A stretch of DNA of 5,581 nucleotides from Bog-756 sp036553725 (GTDB taxonomy: Bacteria > Actinomycetota > Acidimicrobiia > Acidimicrobiales > RAAP-2). The stretch covers positions 1 through 5,581 of the forward strand of contig DATBOO010000016.1 of assembly GCA_036553725.1 (NCBI GenBank), given 5' to 3'. Below the pieces are notes generated by a model that was not told where the DNA came from, ran no database searches, and was given only the letters and a program-made list of their open reading frames with translations. Made by a program: the position numbers and the translations under genes. Positions 1-4,810 of the stretch are shown here, in pieces. Position 1 is the stretch's first letter, and each line of letters begins with the position of its first letter.

Positions 1-78
1 GTTCTGGCCGAGCGCCCGGCTGGGCCTCAGGTCGTTGGCCACCAGCAGCTCGTGGATCTCGGCCCGGCCGTGCGTCAC
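1..78 (-). CDS. rsmA: RsmA/KsgA 16S rRNA dimethyladenosine transferase, N-terminal fragment
   Basis: Only the first 26 codons are present; the gene runs off the left edge. The peptide ends LRPSRALGQN, which matches the N-terminal signature of the KsgA family (LGQNFL, just before the first SAM-binding strand). The preceding EIHELL helix also fits the family. The family dimethylates two adjacent adenines near the 3' end of 16S rRNA during 30S maturation. The GTG at 78-76 is chosen because an in-frame TGA lies five codons upstream (93-91) and no other start lies between. No convincing Shine-Dalgarno is visible; a TTGACG -35-like hexamer sits at 106-111 on this strand, but its -10 is weak. ksgA normally closes a metG-tatD-rpfB/yabE-ksgA cluster, and the first three positions are found in order further right. 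Identity rests on a short peptide plus this context. Confidence 0.83.
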   Translation of the reverse strand, partial: MTHGRAEIHELLVANDLRPSRALGQN

Positions 79-123
79 CCGGTCAGTGTCTCATCTTCCC
101 GAAGGCGTCAACCGCCACGCCAG

Positions 124-133
124 GGTGATCACC
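124..133. promoter_or_regulatory. 10-bp perfect palindrome, possible operator
   Basis: GGTGATCACC is a perfect palindrome in the 78-bp gap between the divergent rsmA and CC-motif genes. It lies 11 bp upstream of the predicted -10 box of the rightward gene, where a -35 element would be expected, so a bound protein could affect that promoter. A 10-bp palindrome can arise by chance in GC-rich DNA, so this is a position-based suggestion only. Confidence 0.25.
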
Positions 134-144
134 GAGGGCGCGCC

Positions 145-150
145 TAGGCT
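145..150 (+). promoter_or_regulatory. -10 box of a predicted leaderless promoter
   Basis: TAGGCT fits the actinobacterial -10 pattern TANNNT and is followed by exactly 6 nt before the GTG at 157. The transcript should therefore begin at or very near the start codon. No Shine-Dalgarno precedes this GTG, which agrees with leaderless translation. No clear -35 is visible. Confidence 0.5.
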
Positions 151-156
151 GAGACC

Positions 157-462
157 GTGCGAATCCCAGTGGCCTGCAATCTCGACGACCAGGGAGCGCT
201 CGCCCAGCTCGCGGAGTGGAGGGCTCTCCTGGCAGGGTCGACGGTCACCCGGAAGCGGGTCTCCCCCACCGAGTTGGCCCTCGGCTTGGCCGAAGGTCCC
301 GCCCAGTTGGAGACGGTGGTGCGGCTGGCGCAACGCGAAAAGGCCTGTTGCCCGTTCTTCGACTTCACCTTGCACATCGGGGCCGACGCCCTCGTCCTCA
401 CCATCTCGGTTCCGGAAGAGGCCGCCGCGCTGCTCGACCAGTTGGCGGCACCGCAGCCCTGA
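157..462 (+). CDS. Small CC-motif protein resembling the C-terminal domain of some actinobacterial MerR-type regulators
   Basis: This is a 101-residue protein with no signal peptide or membrane segment. It has the pattern IPVACNL near the N-terminus, QLAEWRALL at about 17-25, and a central EKACCPFFDFTL segment at about 61-72 with adjacent cysteines, then a short beta strand and a C-terminal helix (PEEAAALLDQL). From memory, the same layout (AC-L, AEW-ALL, CC-FF-F) occurs both as stand-alone small actinobacterial proteins and as a domain after MerR-family DNA-binding domains; that resemblance is recalled, not searched. The cysteine pair suggests metal or thiol sensing, but this is inference: no DNA-binding domain is present and no metal-resistance genes lie nearby. 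The start is the GTG 6 nt after a TAGGCT -10 box. It is transcribed divergently from rsmA and lies 189 bp upstream of the Fic gene, which has its own promoter. Confidence 0.72.
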   Translation: MRIPVACNLDDQGALAQLAEWRALLAGSTVTRKRVSPTELALGLAEGPAQLETVVRLAQREKACCPFFDFTLHIGADALVLTISVPEEAAALLDQLAAPQP

Positions 463-587
463 CCATCCCGACCCCTTCAGCAGGCTTGGGCGGAGCGGAG
501 ACCCGTCCCGGGCCGGCGGGCAGGCGCACCGTCGTTCCGAGGACGGCACTCGGAAGCCGGCTCCGATTGCGCCGGACAAGGTGAGGG

Positions 588-624
588 ACAACCTCAATTT
601 GCCCCCATCCTTATTTGAGGTTGT
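588..624. promoter_or_regulatory. Perfect 10-bp inverted repeat bracketing the Fic promoter (candidate operator)
   Basis: ACAACCTCAA (588-597) is followed by a 17-bp spacer and its exact reverse complement TTGAGGTTGT (615-624). The half-site centres are 27 bp apart, between two and three helical turns. The left arm lies just upstream of the candidate -35 and the right arm touches the first base of the candidate -10, so a bound dimer would be placed to block transcription. The CCTCAA/TTGAGG half-site resembles that of SoxR-like MerR operators, but their spacer is far shorter. The C-terminal winged helix of the Fic protein is one candidate ligand. Confidence 0.5.
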
Positions 625-629
625 ATATT
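599..629 (+). promoter_or_regulatory. Candidate Fic promoter (-35 TTGCCC, -10 TATATT)
   Basis: TTGCCC at 599-604 and TATATT at 624-629 are separated by 19 bp. That is longer than the usual 17 and resembles spacing in activator-distorted promoters. The surrounding 45 bp is only about 40% GC in an otherwise very GC-rich window. The -10 is convincing; the -35 is weak. The predicted start near 636 gives a short leader of about 16 nt containing the ribosome site. Confidence 0.45.
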
Positions 630-639
630 AACCCGAGAT

Positions 640-646
640 AAGGAGG
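640..646 (+). promoter_or_regulatory. Strong ribosome binding site for the Fic gene
   Basis: AAGGAGG stands 5 nt before the ATG at 652 and fixes that start. It is the strongest Shine-Dalgarno in the window and contrasts with the predicted leaderless starts of the neighbouring CC-motif and FkbM genes. Confidence 0.8.
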
Positions 647-651
647 AGTCC

Positions 652-1926
652 ATGGCCAGGGTTCTCAAGCGCCGATGGTCCAGCGCCTCCGTCGGGAGCG
701 GGCTGTCCCGGAGGGACAGTCGAACGTGCGAATACGAAGCCTACGTCCCCGATCCGCTTGTCGGACGCCGTATCACGTTGGACGGTGAGGTCGCGGCCGA
801 TGTCGCCGACGCCGAGGGTGCGATCGCACGATTGAACGCAGAGGCGAGCGCGCTCGTCGATACCGAGGCGCTGGACCGCATCCTGCTCCGGGCCGAAGCC
901 GTTGCTTCTTCGCGGATCGAGGGGTTGGTGATCGGGGCGAGACGTCTCCTCCGCGCCGAGGTCACCCGCACCCTGCCCGACGCGCCTTCGGACGTGACCG
1001 CCCACGAGGTGCTGAACAACATCGATGCCATGATCCTCGCCGTCGAACGAGTACGGCCGGGTGAGGCCATCACAGTTTCCTTCTTGTTGGAGCTGCACGG
1101 TCGCCTGCTCGGCGGAACCCGACTGGACCAATTCGGTGGACAGTTTCGGGAGGTGCAGAACTGGATCGGTGGAAGCGACTACAACCCGTGCTCGGCCGCA
1201 TTCGTTCCGCCACCGCCCGAGCTTGTCCCGGATCTCATGGCCGATCTCTGTGATTTCTGCAATAACGATTCTCTACCGATCGTCGCGCAAGCTGCGATCG
1301 CCCACGCCCAGTTCGAGACCATCCACCCCTTCGTCGACGGCAATGGGCGCACCGGTCGGGCGCTCATCCACATGGTGCTTCGGCGGCGAGGTCTGGCTGA
1401 GCGCGTGCTCCCACCGGTGTCCCTGGTCCTCGCCACCATGGCCGGCAGCTACATCGACGGGCTCACCGAGTTCCGGCACCTGGGCCCCGGCACCGCTCCC
1501 CAGGCCCTGGAGGGTCTCAACACATGGGTCGGTCGCTTTGCGGGAGCGTGCCATCGGGCCGTGCAGGACGCCACCGCGTATGAGGCACGCGCCGCCGAGC
1601 TCGAGGCGTCGTGGCGCGAGCGGCTGGGTCGGGTGCGAGCCAATTCAGCAACCGATCGGATCCTCCGCATCCTTCCGGGAGCCCCGATCCTGACCGTCGA
1701 CGGTGCGGCCCGCCTGCTCGACCGCACCTTCAATCCGGCCAACGAGACGATCCAGCGACTCGTCGATGCAGGCATTCTCCAGCAGGTCAGCATCGGGAAA
1801 CGCAACCGCGCCTACGAAGCCCCTGAGGTCCTCTCGGCCTTCACGGCCCTCGAACGCCGGCTGGCGAGCCCTGGAGGCGACACCCGCACGAGCAGTCCGG
1901 TGAGCCGGGTACCGGGCCGACGGTGA
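652..1926 (+). CDS. Fic family protein (predicted AMPylase, SoFic-like, self-inhibited class II)
   Basis: This is a 424-residue Fic protein. Fic enzymes usually transfer AMP from ATP to hydroxyl side chains of target proteins. In order: an N-terminal Fic_N-like region from about 28 (YEAYVPDPLVG), the inhibitory helix motif S86-x3-E90-G91 (SSRIEG), the substrate-flap hairpin FREVQNWIGG at 165-174, and the complete active motif HPFVDGNGRTGR at 225-236 with catalytic H225, Mg-binding D229, and N231 and R233 for phosphates. A winged helix follows at about 333-395, with a low-complexity tail. Family knowledge says the inhibitory glutamate blocks ATP gamma-phosphate binding until relieved, so no separate antitoxin is expected, and none is seen beside it. 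The ATG is set by AAGGAGG 5 nt upstream. The domain order matches Shewanella SoFic (about 370 residues), with added N- and C-terminal extensions. The target protein cannot be read from the sequence. Confidence 0.95.
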   Translation: MARVLKRRWSSASVGSGLSRRDSRTCEYEAYVPDPLVGRRITLDGEVAADVADAEGAIARLNAEASALVDTEALDRILLRAEAVASSRIEGLVIGARRLLRAEVTRTLPDAPSDVTAHEVLNNIDAMILAVERVRPGEAITVSFLLELHGRLLGGTRLDQFGGQFREVQNWIGGSDYNPCSAAFVPPPPELVPDLMADLCDFCNNDSLPIVAQAAIAHAQFETIHPFVDGNGRTGRALIHMVLRRRGLAERVLPPVSLVLATMAGSYIDGLTEFRHLGPGTAPQALEGLNTWVGRFAGACHRAVQDATAYEARAAELEASWRERLGRVRANSATDRILRILPGAPILTVDGAARLLDRTFNPANETIQRLVDAGILQQVSIGKRNRAYEAPEVLSAFTALERRLASPGGDTRTSSPVSRVPGRR

Positions 1927-1936
1927 AGCGACCGGC

Positions 1937-1971
1937 ACCGATCACGAACTCGGCCGACTCAGCCGATCGGT
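1937..1971. terminator. Inverted repeat at the convergent Fic/FkbM 3' ends, weak terminator candidate
   Basis: ACCGATC (1937-1943) pairs perfectly with GATCGGT (1965-1971), with a small inner GGC/GCC stem (1952-1954 with 1962-1964). It spans the gap between the convergent stops and the last codons of the FkbM gene, where a bidirectional terminator would be useful. There is no T-run on either side and the loop is 21 nt, so a classical Rho-independent terminator is not demonstrated. Confidence 0.25.
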
Positions 1972-2864
1972 CTGCGGTCTGCCTTCCTCACCCGGATCAG
2001 CCCCCTGCGGATCGAGGTCTCGATGTCGGTCCGTATGGCGAACCGGCGCAGACGGTACGGCAGGTCCCGATCATTGAAGGTGACGTTGGTGATGCCGTTG
2101 GCCCGGAGCAGTCGACGGAAGCGCTTGTCCGCCTTCGGGTCGATCTTCGACACGTCGTCCCACATCCCGTAGTAGCCGTCGATGGAGGCGGTCAGACCGG
2201 TGTCGAGCAGGTCCCGGATCACGAACTGCTCGGCCCCTTCGATGTTCATCCGAAGGATGACCGGCATGGTGTCGAAAGAGCAGCCGCGATCGGCCAGCAC
2301 CTTGCTCAGCCTCCGGGCCGGGACCGTCTCCGACCGCTGGCCGCGGGTCGAAAAGAGTGAATCGCCCTTGCCCCGGCTCTGCCCGCCGCTCAGGTAGAGC
2401 TCGACCTCGTCGCCGACATGATCGGGCCCGACCAGGGCCACATGGTCGAGCTCCACGCCGGCCACGTCGGCCAGCGCCGAACGGGCGTCGGCGACGTGCT
2501 CACCCCCGGCCTCGAAGCCCAGGATCTCGAGGTCGTAGCGGGTGCTGAACCACTCGTCCATCCAGCGGATCTGGAGGCCCTCCTTGTGCACGCCGCAATC
2601 GAGGTAGAGGACCTTGGGACGGGGTGAGGCGCCACCGCCGGCGTCGAGCCGGTGGGCGGCGGCGAATCGGACTCTGCGGGCCAGGACCCGTCCGACCAGG
2701 AGAAACGAGTCAGCGGTGACGATCGCTCCGAGCACGCCGCTGGCCACCACAGTGTCGCCGAAGACCTTGTGGACGGCCCTGACCGCCGTCCAGGTCCAGA
2801 GCTTCTCCTGGGGATGCCAGACGAGCCACCGGAGTCGCAGGGCGGTGGGGCGGTCGGCGGGCAC
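1959..2864 (-). CDS. FkbM family SAM-dependent methyltransferase
   Basis: This 301-residue protein is predicted to methylate a hydroxyl of a small molecule, sugar or lipid-linked glycan using S-adenosylmethionine. The Rossmann core begins near residue 84 with motif I VLYLDCGVHKEG (85-96; D89, G91). The next acidic strand end is GFEAGGEH (116-123; E118). The FkbM hallmark appears as LRMNIEGAEQFVI (204-216), where many members have KxDIEGAE; here Asn207 replaces the Asp. The first 80 residues form a Trp-rich and moderately hydrophobic extension (VVASGVLGAIV, FLLVGRVL) that might associate with a membrane, though D52 interrupts it. The GTG start at 2864 is 6 nt after a TAGGTT -10 box, indicating leaderless expression separate from the DPBB gene 123 bp upstream. 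It is convergent with the Fic gene. No glycan or secondary-metabolite genes are adjacent, so the substrate is unknown. Confidence 0.85.
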   Translation of the reverse strand: MPADRPTALRLRWLVWHPQEKLWTWTAVRAVHKVFGDTVVASGVLGAIVTADSFLLVGRVLARRVRFAAAHRLDAGGGASPRPKVLYLDCGVHKEGLQIRWMDEWFSTRYDLEILGFEAGGEHVADARSALADVAGVELDHVALVGPDHVGDEVELYLSGGQSRGKGDSLFSTRGQRSETVPARRLSKVLADRGCSFDTMPVILRMNIEGAEQFVIRDLLDTGLTASIDGYYGMWDDVSKIDPKADKRFRRLLRANGITNVTFNDRDLPYRLRRFAIRTDIETSIRRGLIRVRKADRRPIG

Positions 2865-2870
2865 GGCGAA

Positions 2871-2876
2871 AACCTA
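2871..2876 (-). promoter_or_regulatory. -10 box of a predicted leaderless FkbM promoter
   Basis: Read on the minus strand, TAGGTT fits TANNNT and is followed by exactly 6 nt (TTCGCC) before the GTG at 2864-2862. No Shine-Dalgarno is present. The architecture is identical to that of the CC-motif gene (TAGGCT, 6 nt, GTG). No clear -35 is visible. Confidence 0.5.
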
Positions 2877-2987
2877 TCCTGCCGGGACGGCGGGTGAGGA
2901 TGCCTTCCCGGGGCGTGACGGCCCGGAGTCAGGACCGCTTCGAGCCGGCCCGCCTGTGGTGACCCGGCGACCCGGCGGCCGTGCCGC

Positions 2988-3782
2988 TCACCAGGTCAGT
3001 TGGGCATCGATGACACCCTGGGACAACGGGGCGATCTGGGCGAAGGAATCGGTGGCCAGGTCGATGGACCGGCTGGTGTCCGCCTCGCGGTCGTTGACCA
3101 CGCAACTCACCGATTCGCCGTTGGCGGGGTTGGTCACACGGACCACGGTGCCGAAGGAGAGCCAGGGGCTGGCGCACTCACCTGCAGGGTGCGCGTAGTA
3201 GGTGACCTGCCCGTAGTGCACCGAGGCGGAGGCGACAACCACCGGCTGGGTCGTCGTGGTCGGCGGTGCCGTCACCGGTGTCGTGGTCGTGGGCACCACC
3301 CGCGCCACGACCTCCTGGGTGGGGACCGGGCCCCGGGCCCCGCTTGGGACGGTGGGGACGGTGGTGGCGGCCGGAGGGGTCGCCGACTGGCCCGCGGCTA
3401 CCGGCGCCACCGCCGCCATCGCCGCTGTCGGCTGGGAGGCGTGGGTCGACGCCAGCTTCGACCGGGGCGCTCCTCCGCTCGCCCGTCCCGGCCTGCCGTG
3501 GTGGGCGGCCCGGTCGGCCCCGGCTTGGGATGCCGAGGCGCTCGAGTCGTTCTGGATCAACAGGAGCGGCACGATCAGTAGCGCTCCACACAGGAACAGC
3601 GCGGCGCCGGGCCGGCTGCCCTTTTGGATTTTGGTCCTCAGGACTCCACTCTCCTTGCGGGACTGCTGGGGCTGCGCCCTCCGGGACGGACCCGGCGGTG
3701 CATCCGCCCCCAGGGGGGCGGGGTGGGTCGACTCCTCCAAGCCGACCCCCGGCGTGCGTCCGACGACCGCACACCGATCCAC
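2988..3782 (-). CDS. Membrane-anchored or secreted RlpA/expansin-like double-psi beta-barrel protein
   Basis: From the GTG at 3782 this is 264 residues. A lysine/arginine stretch is followed by a hydrophobic segment at about 59-76 (GAALFLCGALLIVPLLLI), a signal peptide or anchor. Then comes an Ala/Pro/Thr-rich linker (about 80-186, with PTTTTP runs), and a C-terminal DPBB domain at 187-264: GQVTYY, C203, SFGTVVRVTN, NGESVSC (C227), VNDR (D231), IDLA (D241), final W264. The two cysteines could form a disulfide outside the cell. The Asp of NDR corresponds to the conserved acid of RlpA lytic transglycosylases and expansins, but the usual SGExxD strand is absent, so catalysis is uncertain. It occupies the position of rpfB or yabE after tatD, implying a cell-wall role. 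The start is uncertain: TTG 3740 and CTG 3641 (behind AAGGAG) are also in frame, and the last gives a more normal signal sequence. Confidence 0.8.
   Translation of the reverse strand: MDRCAVVGRTPGVGLEESTHPAPLGADAPPGPSRRAQPQQSRKESGVLRTKIQKGSRPGAALFLCGALLIVPLLLIQNDSSASASQAGADRAAHHGRPGRASGGAPRSKLASTHASQPTAAMAAVAPVAAGQSATPPAATTVPTVPSGARGPVPTQEVVARVVPTTTTPVTAPPTTTTQPVVVASASVHYGQVTYYAHPAGECASPWLSFGTVVRVTNPANGESVSCVVNDREADTSRSIDLATDSFAQIAPLSQGVIDAQLTW
3651..3656 (-). promoter_or_regulatory. Shine-Dalgarno-like AAGGAG inside the annotated 5' part of the DPBB gene
   Basis: AAGGAG on the minus strand lies 9 nt before an in-frame CTG at 3641-3639 that precedes RTKIQKG and the hydrophobic segment. This is the best ribosome-site match near the DPBB start. 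It favours an internal start giving 217 residues with a short positive n-region. CTG initiation is rare, so the case is open. Confidence 0.35.
3669..3772 (-). other. Run of five hairpins, candidate structured leader of the DPBB gene
   Basis: Five non-overlapping perfect stems follow each other: GTGCG/CGCAC (3754-3758 with 3768-3772), GGGTCG/CGACCC (3725-3730 with 3743-3748), CGCCCC/GGGGCG (3705-3710 with 3715-3720), CCGGG/CCCGG (3681-3685 with 3691-3695) and GGGC/GCCC (3669-3672 with 3676-3679). The run ends about 12 nt before AAGGAG. It could be untranslated leader RNA or simply the GC-rich first codons of the DPBB gene. I recognise no known riboswitch consensus in it. Confidence 0.25.
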
Positions 3783-3805
3783 AGCGCTTCCAAATACTGC
3801 GCTTC
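3781..3805. repeat. Pair of 10-bp direct repeats in the tatD-DPBB gap
   Basis: ACAGCGCTTC (3781-3790) and ACTGCGCTTC (3796-3805) match at 9 of 10 positions with a 15-bp period. On the minus strand they read GAAGCGCAGT and GAAGCGCTGT, separated by ATTTG, and abut the GTG at 3782. They could be a regulator site in the DPBB promoter; the role is unknown. Confidence 0.4.
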
Positions 3806-3828
3806 AAAGCAAATCGACCGCACGAAGC

Positions 3829-3859
3829 GGCCGACGCAGGAAGGCTAGGCAGGTCGGCC
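3829..3859. terminator. Inverted repeat after tatD, weak terminator or attenuator candidate
   Basis: GGCCGAC (3829-3835) pairs perfectly with GTCGGCC (3853-3859) across a 17-nt loop, starting 24 nt after the tatD stop. No T-run follows on the minus strand, so it is not a standard intrinsic terminator. Confidence 0.2.
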
Positions 3860-3882
3860 CCGAAGAATCAAACCCGAATGGC

Positions 3883-4791
3883 TCAGAGGGCGAACAGGGC
3901 GCGGGCGTTGGCCGTCGAAGCCTCGGCCAACTTCGCGGTTCCCACGCCCTTGACCTGGGCAACCGTGGCCCCGACCACCGGAACCCTCGAGGGCTCGTTG
4001 AGGGTTCCGCGATGGGGCACCGGGGCCAGGAAGGGCGAGTCCGTCTCCACCAGCAGCCGGTCGAGGGGGCAGAGGGCGACGGCCTCGCGCACGTCGGCAG
4101 CGTTCTTGAAGGTGACCACCCCGCTGAAGGAGAGCGAGGCCCCCAGATCGAGGCACCGGCGGGCCTCGTCGGGCCCCCCGGTGAAGCAGTGGAGGATGGT
4201 CCGCTCCGGGACCCCGCCTGCGGCCAGCACGTCGAGGGTGTCGTCCCAGGCCTCCCGGGTGTGGACGACCAGGGCCAGCCGATGGCGGTGGGCCAGCTCG
4301 ATCTGGAGGGCGAATGCCTCCCGCTGCACGGGCCGGGGCGAGTGGTCGTAGTGGTAGTCGAGCCCGCACTCGCCGATGGCCACCACCACCGGCCCGGCCC
4401 CGGGCCCGGTGGGAACCCCGGCCGAGCCGGACCCCTCCTCGGGTCCCACCTCGGGTCCCACCTCGGCGCTGAGCAGCCCGTCCAGGGAGTCGACCCCGTC
4501 GACCGCGTCATGGGGATGGAGGCCGACCGTCGCCCACAGCCCGACCCCCTCGGCCACCGCCGGTGAGTCGGGCCGACGCATGGCGCGGACCAGGTCCACC
4601 GCCTCGGCCGACGACCGGGCGCCCGTCCCGACGCAGACCATCCCGGCCACGCCGGCCTCGGCGGCCCGGGCGAGGGTCCCGGCCAGGCGGGTGGCGTGCG
4701 GGCCGGGCTCGGGCCCGGCGCCCTCCTCGGAGAACTCCGCCTGCAGGTGGCAGTGGGAGTCGAACCACTCGATCACCGCGTCGTGGGCCAC
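3883..4791 (-). CDS. tatD: TatD family metal-dependent deoxyribonuclease
   Basis: This 302-residue cytoplasmic metallohydrolase has a TIM-barrel fold; TatD enzymes act as DNases. All metal and active-site motifs are present: DSHCHL (H13, H15), LHPHD (91-95), IGECGLDYHYD (139-149, E141 bridging ligand), VVHTRE (H177), HCFTGG (H201) and ETDSPFLAP (249-257, D251), followed by NEPSRVP (265-271). The length exceeds the usual 260 or so because of a Gly/Pro/Glu-rich insert at about 108-135, partly made by a 12-bp tandem repeat. The GTG at 4791 is chosen because it sits 8 codons before the first beta strand and just after AAGGAG (4803-4808). The open frame continues further upstream, but there it overlaps metG. 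It lies 19 bp after the metG stop, so the two are very likely cotranscribed, as in the classical metG-tatD cluster. Confidence 0.95.
   Translation of the reverse strand: MAHDAVIEWFDSHCHLQAEFSEEGAGPEPGPHATRLAGTLARAAEAGVAGMVCVGTGARSSAEAVDLVRAMRRPDSPAVAEGVGLWATVGLHPHDAVDGVDSLDGLLSAEVGPEVGPEEGSGSAGVPTGPGAGPVVVAIGECGLDYHYDHSPRPVQREAFALQIELAHRHRLALVVHTREAWDDTLDVLAAGGVPERTILHCFTGGPDEARRCLDLGASLSFSGVVTFKNAADVREAVALCPLDRLLVETDSPFLAPVPHRGTLNEPSRVPVVGATVAQVKGVGTAKLAEASTANARALFAL
4437..4466. repeat. 12-bp tandem repeat inside tatD (2.5 copies)
   Basis: The unit CCTCGGGTCCCA occurs at 4437-4448 and 4449-4460, with a half copy at 4461-4466. On the coding strand it gives repeated Glu-Val-Gly-Pro in a loop between the second and third conserved TatD motifs. 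The unit is a multiple of three, so copy-number change would keep the frame. Confidence 0.85.
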
Positions 4792-4802
4792 GATGCCTCG
4801 AT

Positions 4803-4808
4803 CTCCTT
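4803..4808 (-). promoter_or_regulatory. Ribosome binding site for tatD
   Basis: AAGGAG on the minus strand, 11 nt before the GTG at 4791 and between the metG stop and tatD. The spacing is a little long, but it is the only good site and supports this start over longer in-frame options inside metG. Confidence 0.6.
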
Positions 4809-4810
4809 CG

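Noticed and set aside
35..631. 198-codon plus-strand open frame spanning the CC-motif gene
   Set aside because: Its product is Ser/Arg/Pro-rich without domain features, it overlaps a recognisable protein in another frame, and it continues through the Fic promoter.
1061..1693. 210-codon plus-strand open frame inside the Fic gene
   Set aside because: It is a shifted frame of the Fic coding sequence, whose complete HPFxxGNGRxxR motif is read in the other frame.
157..1926. CC-motif gene and Fic gene as an antitoxin-toxin pair
   Set aside because: They are 189 bp apart with separate promoters, and the Fic protein carries its own inhibitory motif (S86-x3-E90-G91), so a separate antitoxin is not needed.
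2908..2926. CCGGG/CCCGG hairpin between the DPBB and FkbM genes as a terminator
   Set aside because: Only five base pairs with a 9-nt loop and no T-run; such stems are expected by chance at this GC content.
3642..3882. c-di-AMP (ydaO) riboswitch upstream of the cell-wall gene
   Set aside because: Expected by analogy with actinobacterial rpf genes, but the conserved GGGGUGAA and CAGCUAACC segments could not be found.
3256..4566. Long open frame of 436 codons on the plus strand
   Set aside because: It runs antisense through the DPBB gene and tatD, spans their gap, and has a low-complexity Gly/Arg/Val composition typical of the opposite strand of GC-rich genes.
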